Positions 7,252 through 15,442 of a stretch of DNA of 64,000 nt are shown piece by piece. Within the stretch, counting starts at the first letter, position 1. Every line of letters begins with the position of its first letter. The position numbers and the translations under genes are program-made. The notes below the pieces were generated by a model. That model ran no database searches, was not told the origin of the DNA, and saw only the letters and a program-made list of their open reading frames with translations. This stretch comes from Pseudarthrobacter sp. NamE5 (GTDB lineage Bacteria; Actinomycetota; Actinomycetes; Actinomycetales; Micrococcaceae), in NCBI RefSeq assembly GCF_005796225.1, contig NZ_VAHO01000010.1, forward strand, positions 1-64,000, in the 5' to 3' direction.

Positions 7252-9960
7252 CTAGAGGACGGGCATGACGTATGGCTCGCGCGCCGTAGCTTCCTTACCT
7301 GCTGCCAGGGCGGTCAGCTGGGCGCGTGATTCCACGCCCAGTTTTCGGTAGATGGCAGTGAGGCGCACTTCCACGGTCCGGACGGACACGTAAAGCTTGG
7401 CTGCGATTTCCTTGTTCCGCATCCCTCGCGCCACCATTTTTGCCAGTGCCCATTCATGGTCAGCGAGCATGAGCACGGCGGGGTTGCCAGCGGCGGGCAT
7501 GGGCTCCACTCGCTCGTCCAGCAGCAGGGAATCCACTTGCTGGGTCCAGGCATCGGCTCCGGCTTCGTCGAACATCACTTTCGCGCGCAGCAGCCCGTCC
7601 CGGGCTTCGCGCAGCCGGCCGAATGCACCCAGGCGTTCCGCGTAGCAGAGGGTTGTCCGGGCCCTTTCCAGCACGGCCTGGCGTGAGATCCTGCCCTCCA
7701 GCGCCTGGTTGAACAGCTGCAGGGACTGTTCACCGTCGGCCAGCATGGCCCGGCTACGGGCAACAGCGGACATGAGCCAGGGTGAGCGCAGGCCCACCGA
7801 ACGGCTCTCTAAACGGGCAAGCGCCTGGGTGGCTTCCTGGTGCCGTCCCAGCCGAACGAGAACCTCCACCAGGTCCGCCTCGCATCGCAGCAGGGTGGGG
7901 TTGCGGAAGACCATGCCGATCTCAGCAGCCCGGGACAACTGCGCGAATGACTCCGCGAGGTTGCCGCGTATGAGAGCAAAGTGCCCTTGGTACGCGGCCA
8001 GTTGGGCAGCGATAGCCGGATGGCTTTCAGGGCCGGAGGAATGCTGCGCCTCCGCCACATGTACGCGTGCCAGCGCTTCGTCACCCAAAGCGTGCGCCCG
8101 CCACACCCGGAACATGTGCCGCATCCCGCGATGGTATTTCGTCTCCGGCTCAGAAAGTTCCAAGTCTTCTATGAGTTTGATTGCCTGCCGGACATTACCG
8201 GCGCGGATCTCGTTGTCCACCGCAAGGAAGGCTGCGGTTTCCCGCCAGATGGTGTTGTTCGCGTCACTGGAGTTGCCGACCATGGTGAACGCCTCCCGGG
8301 CGAGCTCATGGTGTTCCGCATAGCTCAGGGAGCGGCCCTGGACCAGGAGCGCCGCCACCGTGTCACTTCCGCCAGCCTCGTGGTTACGGCCCACCTGTTC
8401 CGTGTTTCCGCCGATGGCCTCAATGAGTAGCCTGGCGCGTCCCATAATCTCCAGGCAGTCCAGGGACGCGGAATTTCGGAACTTCTCGCTGTACTGCAGC
8501 AGGTTGACTGCGTCCTCCAGCTCCCAGCGCTCTGCGTAGTAGAGGGAACCGATGGCCAGCAGCCTTGAGGCGAATCCGCGATCGTGCTGGCCGAAATCCC
8601 TCACCAGGCGCAGCACCAGGCTGGAGCGTACCGAGGCTCCCTGGATGAACTGGATCTGGAAGGCAAGTCCGGTCAGGCGAAGGACCAGGGCAGGGTTATT
8701 CGTTAACCGCTGTGCCCAGGCCAGGTAGCGCTTTGCGTAGACAAACTCACCCCTGTTGAACAGCAGTTCAGCCAAGGTGGCGAGACGGACGGCAGTACCG
8801 GCCTCCCAAGGGTTGATGGTAAGGGCACGTTCAATGTATTCGACGGCGAAGGTGATTGCCCCGGTGCGGATGAGGTCAACGGCGAGCTGGAGGAGCCCGA
8901 ACGGCGTCTGCCGCTCTAACGCGGTAAAGCTGAGGTGCCACCGCCGGGCATAGCGGTCGGTGGTACCGGCCGCTTCCGCGATAGCCCGGTGGTTGGCCGT
9001 ACGCAGTGACGGCGTCATCGCCGCGAAGATGTAACCGCGGAGCAGCTGGTCCTGGATCCGAACATGTGATCCGGCCCTGCTGACCAACCCGGCGGCCAGG
9101 AGTTCATCAATCCCGGGCCACAGCTGGTCGCAAATCTTTTCCAGCGTCGCGATGTCGCTCCGGTAGGACAACGAGAGGAGGTCCAGCACGCGGCGGGCGT
9201 CCTGGGTCAGCCCTCCTACTGTCGCAGCGAACTCGGATTTGAAGCTGCCCTTGCAGGGCAGTGGCACCGGAAGTGCATATTTCCCTTCCGCCTGCCGTTG
9301 AAGCAGGCAGGTGTAGAGCTCGACGGCGGCGAGCGGGTTGCCTTTGGTCGCGGCGGCAACCGTATGGACGGCGGCTGTAGCGGTCTGGGGTGCCGGGATT
9401 GACTCGAGCATCCGGACGGTGTCGTTGTAGCTCAAGGGCCTCAGTTGAAGGGTTGGCAGGCCCGTGAACCTGCCGTCATGAGCTTCTTCACGCATGCTGA
9501 CGATCAGCGCGGTGTCGGTTCGGGAAAGGCGGCGCGCCAGGTATCCGATCACCGCTTGGCTGCTGGGATCCAGCTGGTCAGCGTCGTCAATGACAATGAC
9601 CATCCTTGAAGACGAGCGCTGTTGCAGGCCGCTGAGGAGCATCGCGGAGGCCGTGGGGACGTCGATGGCGCTGGCGGAATGACGAAGCAGCTCGTCGGCA
9701 AAGCGGTTGAGGGCGGGAACCTCGATTCCGCTCAGGAGTGCTGTCAGGCCGGAGAACGGCCAGTCGGATTCTGATGCGCTTGCCCGCAGGAAGACATTCG
9801 GGTAGTCGGAGAGCCTTGGGATCTCAGACAACAGCGATGTTTTTCCCACCCCACGCATGCCTACAACGGCAAGTGAGGACTCCTTGGGCCCCCGGATCAC
9901 GGAAAGGATCCGCTCCAGCTCCCTGCTTCGGCCAACTAACGACATGTGGTCCCCATCCAT
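7252..9960 (-). CDS. large ATP-binding LuxR-family (LAL/MalT-like) transcriptional regulator
   Basis: About 902 residues. An N-terminal STAND-type ATPase has Walker A GMRGVGKTS (about residues 34-42) and Walker B MVIVIDDADQLD. The long middle is TPR-like helical repeats. The C-terminal about 65 residues are a LuxR helix-turn-helix (MVARGMRNKEIAAKLYVSVRTVEVRLTAIYRKL). Such proteins bind ATP and an inducer, oligomerise and activate promoters. I start at ATG 9960; ATG 9945 behind GATGGGGACCAC is equally possible, and a TTG lies at 9990. It stands alone between the sugar genes and the ribosomal operon, so its targets are not evident. Confidence 0.88.
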   Translation of the reverse strand: MDGDHMSLVGRSRELERILSVIRGPKESSLAVVGMRGVGKTSLLSEIPRLSDYPNVFLRASASESDWPFSGLTALLSGIEVPALNRFADELLRHSASAIDVPTASAMLLSGLQQRSSSRMVIVIDDADQLDPSSQAVIGYLARRLSRTDTALIVSMREEAHDGRFTGLPTLQLRPLSYNDTVRMLESIPAPQTATAAVHTVAAATKGNPLAAVELYTCLLQRQAEGKYALPVPLPCKGSFKSEFAATVGGLTQDARRVLDLLSLSYRSDIATLEKICDQLWPGIDELLAAGLVSRAGSHVRIQDQLLRGYIFAAMTPSLRTANHRAIAEAAGTTDRYARRWHLSFTALERQTPFGLLQLAVDLIRTGAITFAVEYIERALTINPWEAGTAVRLATLAELLFNRGEFVYAKRYLAWAQRLTNNPALVLRLTGLAFQIQFIQGASVRSSLVLRLVRDFGQHDRGFASRLLAIGSLYYAERWELEDAVNLLQYSEKFRNSASLDCLEIMGRARLLIEAIGGNTEQVGRNHEAGGSDTVAALLVQGRSLSYAEHHELAREAFTMVGNSSDANNTIWRETAAFLAVDNEIRAGNVRQAIKLIEDLELSEPETKYHRGMRHMFRVWRAHALGDEALARVHVAEAQHSSGPESHPAIAAQLAAYQGHFALIRGNLAESFAQLSRAAEIGMVFRNPTLLRCEADLVEVLVRLGRHQEATQALARLESRSVGLRSPWLMSAVARSRAMLADGEQSLQLFNQALEGRISRQAVLERARTTLCYAERLGAFGRLREARDGLLRAKVMFDEAGADAWTQQVDSLLLDERVEPMPAAGNPAVLMLADHEWALAKMVARGMRNKEIAAKLYVSVRTVEVRLTAIYRKLGVESRAQLTALAAGKEATAREPYVMPVL

Positions 9961-10400
9961 CGAAGAAGGAGACCTGTATCCCTTTGTCAAGTGCCGGTCC
10001 GCTTAGCGCGTCCGTAACGGTACCCAGCCGTTGCTTGCCAATATAGCTTCGATCCACAACGCGCACCAGAGACATCTGGGGTTCGAATATCCCGTGGAGC
10101 ATGGAAGTTCCTCGTTGCATTCACCCCAGTCATTGCGGGCAGCCGCCGCCCAGCCGCACTGATGCTGCTGATGCGGCCAGTCCTTCAGGGGTCCTGGGTA
10201 CGGTCCCGGTCCGGCTGCATGCTATCGGGCGGGCAGTTTTCCACATACAACCCCATGCTCTACCCGCCCGCAACGGTGGCGGTTTAGGCTCGAAGTCAAG
10301 CGCGAATCGCCTATCCGGTCCATATGCACTAAGATATTGAAGTCTGTGCTGCGTCCTGCCTCCGTTCCGTCGGCGGGGCTTCGCACGGTATCGCAAATGA
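9961..10400. other. divergent intergenic region upstream of the LuxR regulator and rpsF
   Basis: About 440 bp with no convincing coding frame. It should hold the promoters of both the minus-strand regulator and the plus-strand rpsF operon. One visible structure is an 8-bp inverted repeat CGGGCGGG (10226-10233) / CCCGCCCG (10263-10270) around an AT-richer 29-nt loop containing TTTTCCACA. Exact promoters cannot be assigned by eye. Confidence 0.35.
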
Positions 10401-10445
10401 ACCTCCTGTTACGGAAATGCCGTAACCGCTTAGCCCAAAGGAGGT
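10401..10445 (+). promoter_or_regulatory. rpsF leader structure able to sequester the Shine-Dalgarno
   Basis: ACCTCCT (10401-10407) is perfectly complementary to AGGAGGT (10439-10445), the SD of rpsF. Inside lies a perfect hairpin GTTACGG (10408-10414) / CCGTAAC (10420-10426) with loop AAATG, stacked directly on the outer strand, leaving a CCG-containing single-stranded bulge CGCTTAGCCC. The shape fits the known S6:S18-binding rpsF leader, where the proteins repress their own mRNA; that match is inferred. Confidence 0.6.
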
Positions 10446-10455
10446 GGGTTCACAT

Positions 10456-10761
10456 ATGCGTCCTTACGAATTGATGGTAATCATCGACCCCGAGGTCGAA
10501 GAGCGTACCGTTGAGCCGTCGCTTCAGAAGTTCCTGAACGTCATCACCAACGATGGTGGAACCATCGAAAAGGTTGACATCTGGGGCCGTCGCCGTCTGG
10601 CTTACGACATCAAGAAGAAGTCTGAAGGTATCTACGCCGTGGTGAACTTCACCGCCAAGCCGGAAACCGCCAAGGAACTTGACCGCCAGCTGTCTCTTAA
10701 CGAGACCATCATGCGCACCAAGATCATCCGCCCTGAAGAGCAGAAGGTTGTTGCTGAGTAA
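10456..10761 (+). CDS. rpsF: 30S ribosomal protein S6
   Basis: 101 residues beginning [16 protein letters not shown] and containing the family signature [23 protein letters not shown]. It binds 16S rRNA with S18 in the 30S platform. The start is ATG 10456 with SD AAAGGAGG; an in-frame upstream start at 10444 falls within the SD and is rejected. First gene of rpsF-ssb-rpsR-rplI. The leader just upstream can mask the SD, suggesting autogenous control. Confidence 0.97.
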   Translation: MRPYELMVIIDPEVEERTVEPSLQKFLNVITNDGGTIEKVDIWGRRRLAYDIKKKSEGIYAVVNFTAKPETAKELDRQLSLNETIMRTKIIRPEEQKVVAE

Positions 10762-10836
10762 TTTCAGCACCGAACTTCATTCTTTACCCCGCAGGAAACG
10801 CACTCTTCACCCAAGGCTCGAACAAGGAGGCAGTAG

Positions 10837-11409
10837 ATGGCAGGCGAAACCACCATTACGGTCATCGGTAATCTCACCAATGACCCGGAATTGCGGTTCA
10901 CACCGTCCGGTTCGGCAGTAGCGAACTTCACCATCGCTTCCACCCCGCGCACCTTTGACCGTCAGTCGAATGAGTGGAAGGACGGGGAAACCCTGTTCCT
11001 CCGCGCTGCCGTCTGGCGTGAAGCAGCCGAGAACGTCGCCGAGTCCCTCACCAAGGGCATGCGCGTGATTGTCACCGGCCGCCTGAAGAGCCGTTCCTAC
11101 GAAACCAAAGAAGGCGAAAAGCGCACCGTCATCGAGCTTGAGGTCGACGAAATCGGCCCAAGCCTGCGCTATGCCAACGCCAAGGTCAACCGTACCCAGC
11201 GCTCCGGCGGGGGTCAGGGCGGCTTCGGCGGCGGCAACAGCGGCGGCGGCTTCGGGGGAGGCAACCCTGGTGGAAACCAGGGCGGCAACTCCGGCGGAGG
11301 ATGGGGCGGCGGCAACCAGCAGGCTGCACAGGACGATCCCTGGGCAACGCCCGGAGTGTCCAACGCAGGCGGCTGGGGCAACGGCCCGGATTCTGAACCA
11401 CCCTTCTAA
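10837..11409 (+). CDS. ssb: single-stranded DNA-binding protein
   Basis: 190 residues. Residues 1-110 are the OB fold ([59 protein letters not shown]). A glycine/glutamine/asparagine-rich linker spans about 125-165. The acidic tail DSEPPF is the interaction tip for replication and repair partners. It coats ssDNA as a tetramer. Start ATG 10837 with SD CAAGGAGGCAG. It lies 75 bp after rpsF and 126 bp before rpsR, the conserved order. Confidence 0.96.
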   Translation: MAGETTITVIGNLTNDPELRFTPSGSAVANFTIASTPRTFDRQSNEWKDGETLFLRAAVWREAAENVAESLTKGMRVIVTGRLKSRSYETKEGEKRTVIELEVDEIGPSLRYANAKVNRTQRSGGGQGGFGGGNSGGGFGGGNPGGNQGGNSGGGWGGGNQQAAQDDPWATPGVSNAGGWGNGPDSEPPF

Positions 11410-11490
11410 AACACTAATTAAGGCCCGACGCCGGGACCGCAGCGGTTGCCTTTGGCACCTGTGCGGATGCCGCCGTCGGACCACCACCAT

Positions 11491-11512
11491 CCCGTGGATT
11501 ACGATCCACGGG
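11491..11512 (+). other. hairpin between ssb and rpsR
   Basis: A perfect 9-bp inverted repeat CCCGTGGAT (11491-11499) / ATCCACGGG (11504-11512) with a four-base loop lies 23 bp before the rpsR start. No U tract follows, so it is more likely an mRNA processing or stability element, or part of S18 feedback control, than a terminator. Confidence 0.5.
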
Positions 11513-11535
11513 CTCCCTAGAATAGGAGCTCCACG

Positions 11536-11775
11536 ATGGCTAAGGCTGAACTCCGTAAGCCCAAACCAAAGTCCAACCCCTTGAAGGCCGCTGACATCAC
11601 TGTCATCGACTACAAGGACGTAGCATTGCTGCGCAAGTTCATCTCCGACCGCGGCAAGATCCGCGCCCGTCGCGTTACTGGCGTTACGGTGCAGGAACAG
11701 CGCAAGATCGCCCAGGCGATCAAGAACGCCCGCGAAGTTGCCCTGCTGCCTTACTCCGGCGCTGGCCGCGGCTAA
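11536..11775 (+). CDS. rpsR: 30S ribosomal protein S18
   Basis: 79 residues with the S18 core [51 protein letters not shown]. It pairs with S6 on the 30S platform. The N-terminus ([16 protein letters not shown]) lacks the CxxC zinc cysteines, so this is the zinc-independent form. Start ATG 11536 follows TAGGAGCTCCACG. It is 17 bp upstream of rplI and cotranscribed. Confidence 0.97.
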   Translation: MAKAELRKPKPKSNPLKAADITVIDYKDVALLRKFISDRGKIRARRVTGVTVQEQRKIAQAIKNAREVALLPYSGAGRG

Positions 11776-11792
11776 GGAAGGGATTAACTAAC

Positions 11793-12245
11793 ATGGCAAA
11801 GCTCATTCTGACCCACGAAGTAACCGGTCTCGGTGCTGCTGGCGACGTTGTTGAGGTCAAGGACGGTTACGCACGTAACTACCTGCTGCCCCGCAACTTC
11901 GCCCTGACCTGGACGAAGGGCGGCGAAAAGCAGGTTGAGTCCATCAAGGCTGCCCGCACTGCCCGCGAGCACGCTTCCCTGGAAGATGCTCAGAAGCAGG
12001 CTGCCGCACTGCAGTCCAAGCCCGTCAAGCTTGTTGTCAAGGCCGGCGAAACCGGACGCCTGTTCGGCACCGTCAAGCAGGGCGACGTTGCTGCTGCCGT
12101 TGAGGCCGCTGGCCTCGGCAGCATCGACAAGCGCAAGGTTGAACTGCCCGTGCACATCAAGTCCGTTGGTTCATACCAGGCAAACGTCCGTCTGCACGAG
12201 GATGTTGCTGCTGTCATCGAACTCGACGTCATAGCAAGCAAGTAG
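11793..12245 (+). CDS. rplI: 50S ribosomal protein L9
   Basis: 150 residues. The N-domain [37 protein letters not shown] is the L9 signature. A long connecting helix (about 42-75) and the C-terminal RNA-binding domain ([16 protein letters not shown]) follow. It binds 23S rRNA domain V at the L1 stalk base. Last gene of the ribosomal block, followed by a strong terminator at 12278-12313. SD GGAAGGGATT precedes ATG 11793. Confidence 0.97.
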   Translation: MAKLILTHEVTGLGAAGDVVEVKDGYARNYLLPRNFALTWTKGGEKQVESIKAARTAREHASLEDAQKQAAALQSKPVKLVVKAGETGRLFGTVKQGDVAAAVEAAGLGSIDKRKVELPVHIKSVGSYQANVRLHEDVAAVIELDVIASK

Positions 12246-12277
12246 TCTTTAGGCCAACAGCCCTGACTGCACGGGAG

Positions 12278-12313
12278 ACCCCCGCCGCCGGACACCGGCA
12301 GCGGGGGTTTTTT
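12278..12313 (+). terminator. rho-independent terminator after rplI
   Basis: A GC-rich stem from CCCCCGCCGCCGG to CCGGCAGCGGGGG (one mismatch, three-base loop ACA) is followed at once by TTTTTT. It sits 33 bp after the rplI stop and closes the rpsF-ssb-rpsR-rplI unit. Confidence 0.88.
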
Positions 12314-12357
12314 GTGCGCCGCGTGCTGCCAGTCACTGGCGGTGATAGCCTGCACCG

Positions 12358-13209
12358 GTGACTTCCGAAGCCCCCCGCAGCCGCCCCTTCCACCAGGTCG
12401 ATGTCTTCTCCAGTGAGCCGTACCGCGGCAACCCGCTTGCCGTCGTCGTGGATGGCGAGGGGATGACTGCCGAGCAGATGCAGCAGTTCGCCAACTGGAC
12501 CAATCTGTCCGAAACCACCTTCCTTTTGCCCCCGACGGATTCCCGCGCCGACTACCGGGTCAGGATCTTCACCGGCAATGAAGAGTTTCCCTTCGCGGGC
12601 CACCCCACACTGGGTTCGGCACACACCTGGCTCGAGTCCGGCGGCATGCCCCAGTCCGATGGCTTTCTTGTGCAGGAGTGCGCTGCCGGCCTTGTCCGGG
12701 TGAAGTCTGACGACGGCCGGCTGGCCTTCGCGGCACCGCCACTGACGCGCTTTGGTCCCGTGGATGAAAGCCTAAGGCGCCAAATTGGGGCGTCCCTGGG
12801 GCTGCCTGATGCCGAGCTGCTGGACGCCTCATGGTTGGTAAATGGCCCCGAATGGATCGGTGTGCTGCTTCGTTCCGCCCAACAGGTCAGGGCGCTCAAG
12901 CCCGATTTCGTGGCCATGGGGAGCCTGAAGCTCGGTGTCATAGGCCCCGAACAAGGGCCCGCTGGCACCGATTTCGAAGTCCGCACCTTCATCCCAGGCG
13001 ATGCCGCCCTGGAAGATCCTGTCACCGGCAGCTTCAACGCCGGTGCAGCGCAGTGGCTGATCGGCAGCGGACGAGCGCCCAAGCAGTATGTTGCTGCCCA
13101 GGGAACCATGCTGGGCAGGGCGGGCCGGGTACACATCAGCGCCGAGGGCGGGGACATTTGGATAGGCGGTGACTCGACCACCTGCATCCGCGGGTCGGTG
13201 CTGGTGTAG
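12358..13209 (+). CDS. PhzF-family isomerase/epimerase-like protein
   Basis: 283 residues of the PhzF (DapF-like) fold: HQVDVFSSEPYRGNPLAVV, the catalytic-glutamate motif NLSETTFLLPP (E52), FAGHPTLGSAHTWL and ALEDPVTGSFN. Members isomerise small acids such as dihydro-hydroxyanthranilate, but most are of unknown substrate and no phenazine genes are present. The start is GTG 12358. TAGCCT at 12346-12351 ends six bases before it with no SD, so the mRNA is probably leaderless. Confidence 0.88.
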   Translation: MTSEAPRSRPFHQVDVFSSEPYRGNPLAVVVDGEGMTAEQMQQFANWTNLSETTFLLPPTDSRADYRVRIFTGNEEFPFAGHPTLGSAHTWLESGGMPQSDGFLVQECAAGLVRVKSDDGRLAFAAPPLTRFGPVDESLRRQIGASLGLPDAELLDASWLVNGPEWIGVLLRSAQQVRALKPDFVAMGSLKLGVIGPEQGPAGTDFEVRTFIPGDAALEDPVTGSFNAGAAQWLIGSGRAPKQYVAAQGTMLGRAGRVHISAEGGDIWIGGDSTTCIRGSVLV

Positions 13210-13250
13210 TCGGGCCGGGAATACCCGCGGCCTCCCAACAGTTCAGCTAA

Positions 13251-13268
13251 TACATGCATATGCATGTA
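13251..13268. promoter_or_regulatory. 18-bp perfect palindrome upstream of the FMN reductase gene
   Basis: TACATGCATATGCATGTA is a perfect dyad lying 33 bp before ATG 13301 (and just before an alternative ATG 13271). Length and symmetry suit a dimeric MarR- or TetR-type repressor. No regulator gene is adjacent. Confidence 0.6.
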
Positions 13269-13300
13269 GCATGAGATTGAACGAGCCACAGGAGAATGTC

Positions 13301-13927
13301 ATGGAAGCCCGCCGCATCACCGTCCTATCCGCCGGACTCGGCGTACCGTCCTCGAGCCGCCTGCTGGCTGACCAGCTGGCTGCCTCGGCCGAGCGGCAGC
13401 TGCGCGACGCCGGCTTCAGCGTGAGCGTGGATGTGGTGGAACTTCGTGACCTGGCCGTGGACATTGCGAACAATTTCGTGACCGGCTACGCTGCACCCCG
13501 CCTGGCCGAGGTGATTGCCAGCCTGGAGGCCTCGGACGGCATCATCGCGGTCTCGCCGGTCTTCAGCGCATCCTACAGCGGGCTGTTCAAGTCGTTCATC
13601 GACGTCCTTGATCCCAAGTCGCTGGAGGGGAAGGCCGTCCTGCTGGGCGCCACCGGCGGCACGGACCGGCACCAAATGGTTTTGGACTACGCCATGCGCC
13701 CGCTGTTCAGCTACCTCCGCACCAGGATGACTGCCACGGCCGTCTTTGCCGGGCCCCAGGACTGGGGGACCACGGACGACGGCGATTCGTCGCTTGCAGA
13801 GCGGATTGACCGGGCTGCCGGAGAGTTCAGCCGCCTCCTCGAGGGCCCTCAGCCGGGCCGCAAGCCCGCCCCCATGGAATCCCTGCCGTTCGAGCAGCTG
13901 CTGGCCGGGATTTCCGGGAACGGCTGA
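13301..13927 (+). CDS. NAD(P)H-dependent FMN reductase (LLM-partner type)
   Basis: 208 residues of flavodoxin-like fold: ITVLSAGLGVPSSSRLLADQL at the N-terminus, then GIIAVSPVFSASYSGLFKSFIDVLD and VLLGATGGTDRHQMVLDYAMRPLFSYLR, the pattern of FMN reductases that supply reduced flavin to LLM monooxygenases (CE1759-like). The start is ATG 13301 with SD CAGGAG; ATG 13271 in frame would add ten residues. An LLM protein is encoded far away at 39993-41033. The perfect palindrome just upstream suggests repressor control. Confidence 0.82.
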   Translation: MEARRITVLSAGLGVPSSSRLLADQLAASAERQLRDAGFSVSVDVVELRDLAVDIANNFVTGYAAPRLAEVIASLEASDGIIAVSPVFSASYSGLFKSFIDVLDPKSLEGKAVLLGATGGTDRHQMVLDYAMRPLFSYLRTRMTATAVFAGPQDWGTTDDGDSSLAERIDRAAGEFSRLLEGPQPGRKPAPMESLPFEQLLAGISGNG

Positions 13928-13938
13928 CGGTTTCAGAC

Positions 13939-14508
13939 CTAGTCGTCCAGCAGCTCGATGAATTCCCTGGCCTGCTTCATGGAAATATCAGAGTGCCGGG
14001 TGAGCGCAGTGGCGGCAGCCTCCCTGTCCCCGTTGCGCGCCAGGGTGCGGATCCGGCCGTAGATTTCGTCGTTCAGCATGTTGCTGCTGACCTCACGGGT
14101 CACATCACCTTTGCTGGCGATGGCGCGGTAGCGGTACGGGAACCGCTGGGGGACATCGTCTTCGTCATCGGCTTCTGCGGGAGGAGCCTCCGGGCCCCGA
14201 TAGGGCTGGGGGTGTGCTGCCAGGGCTCCGACGGCGTCGCGTGAGGCGCGCAGCCCGTCGCCGGTGACTTCGTAGTACAGCTTGATGGCCGCCATGGCCT
14301 GGCCTTGCGCGATGAGTGCATAGAGACGGCGGTGTTCCTCTTCCGAGAGCTTCGCGGCCGCCGCGCGGGCGAGGTCGGCCTGGTTAGCGGCCGGTGTTGG
14401 AGGCACCGAGTCGGCAGTTGCCTGTCGCCGGGCCACCGCCCGTGCCGCGACGATGACTCCAGCAGCCACGGCCAGCAGGATGAGGACAGGGACCACAAGC
14501 GATTCCAT
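13939..14508 (-). CDS. membrane-anchored protein with two L7/L12-C-terminal-like helical motifs
   Basis: 189 residues. One N-terminal helix (about residues 5-25) anchors a cytosolic part. Two stretches resemble the ribosomal L7/L12 C-terminal fold: YALIAQGQAMAAIKLYYEVTGDGLRASRDAV and RIRTLARNGDREAAATALTRHSDISMKQAREFIELL. In L7/L12 this surface binds translation factors; here it is presumably a protein-interaction module. Start ATG 14508 lies two bases after the stop of the 91-residue gene. Function unknown; the motif likeness is by eye. Confidence 0.68.
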   Translation of the reverse strand: MESLVVPVLILLAVAAGVIVAARAVARRQATADSVPPTPAANQADLARAAAAKLSEEEHRRLYALIAQGQAMAAIKLYYEVTGDGLRASRDAVGALAAHPQPYRGPEAPPAEADDEDDVPQRFPYRYRAIASKGDVTREVSSNMLNDEIYGRIRTLARNGDREAAATALTRHSDISMKQAREFIELLDD

Positions 14509-14510
14509 TT

Positions 14511-14786
14511 TTAAGGCCGTTCTCTGTACTTCCTGGCCGTAGCCAGGTCTGATTGCATCGCCTGGACGTTTTGGCTTGGCCGCGTCTTGGCCTCCAGCCG
14601 GGTCCGTGCAGCCATAGCGGCCTGGACCTGGGCGGCGTAATGCCGGGCCGAGCGGTCGGCCAGGTCACGCTGGTATTTTTCGGCATCGGACACGCCTGAA
14701 CTGCGCGGGCTGAGGGCGGTGGCCAGCCCCCAGATGAGCGCCACCAAAACGATTGCCGGCAGCAGCACCAGCAGCAGTTCGCCCAT
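14511..14786 (-). CDS. small single-pass membrane protein
   Basis: 91 residues: a helix MGELLLVLLPAIVLVALIWGLATAL, then a charged, probably helical cytosolic tail (EKYQRDLADRSARHYAAQVQAA). On the minus strand TAAGCT (14798-14793) is followed by six bases and then ATG 14786, so the transcript is probably leaderless. It is coupled to the L7/L12-like protein and likely its partner. No family is recognised. Confidence 0.62.
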   Translation of the reverse strand: MGELLLVLLPAIVLVALIWGLATALSPRSSGVSDAEKYQRDLADRSARHYAAQVQAAMAARTRLEAKTRPSQNVQAMQSDLATARKYRERP

Positions 14787-14811
14787 ATATAGAGCTTATG
14801 CCAGATCCCGT

Positions 14812-15281
14812 TTATCCACAGCAATATGCATGCCTCGGCATAGGGGCGGGGTTCGCGGGCAGTGCGGTCCGCTGCCGGCATATTCCGGTGGTGGCCCACC
14901 TGTGAATGAGCTGGGTCACGGCTCCTTGGGACGGCACCACGTGACCTTGGCGCCCCCATGGCCTGTGGATGAAATTCTGTGGAAGAAATATTTACTCCAC
15001 ATGCTTGGGTCAGTGTTTCCGCAGGTCAGACGACTAGAGCCAGACAAACTTTTTTTCTTTCCACAGCCTTTCCCACAGGCTGTGCACAAGCTATGCCGCC
15101 TACTGCACAGGTTGTCCACAGGCGGGCCGGCATGCTGGCTTGGTGGCTGGAGCGAGGGGGGCTAGCGTAGCGGGGTGCCTGTTATTCAGGGTTCCCAAGA
15201 TCCCGGACCGGTGCTGAAACGGCACTCCCACGGAACTGCGGGAACCCGAACAAAGGCCTGCTGTGGAAAAGCTGTGGATGG
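14812..15281. promoter_or_regulatory. DnaA-box-rich region upstream of dnaB
   Basis: The 656-bp stretch 14787-15442 has no supported gene. It holds TTATCCACA (14812-14820), TTGTCCACA (15112-15120, the exact actinobacterial DnaA box), TTGTGCACA on the minus strand (15081-15089), TTTTCCACA on the minus strand (15262-15270), TCATCCACA on the minus strand (14964-14972), and weaker TTTCCCACA (15069) and CCATCCACA (minus, 15273). AT-rich patches occur at 14978-14996 and 15045-15062. Confidence 0.6.
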
Positions 15282-15442
15282 TGGGGATAACTCTCGGTGT
15301 TCCAGCCAGGCACGGCCGGCGCCCTGCAGTGTCTGAGCCCGCTGGTACACCTGAAGAGGCAGCGGGGCACGGCTTGCGGGCAACGCCACAGCAGGATGGT
15401 TAAGTACCGGGCGGGTCCCGGATCACAGGGAGGACGGCAGCT

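Noticed and set aside
14812..15281. Possible oriC
   Set aside because: DnaA boxes are present, but dnaA, dnaN and an AT-rich unwinding region are not; reported only as a DnaA-box cluster.
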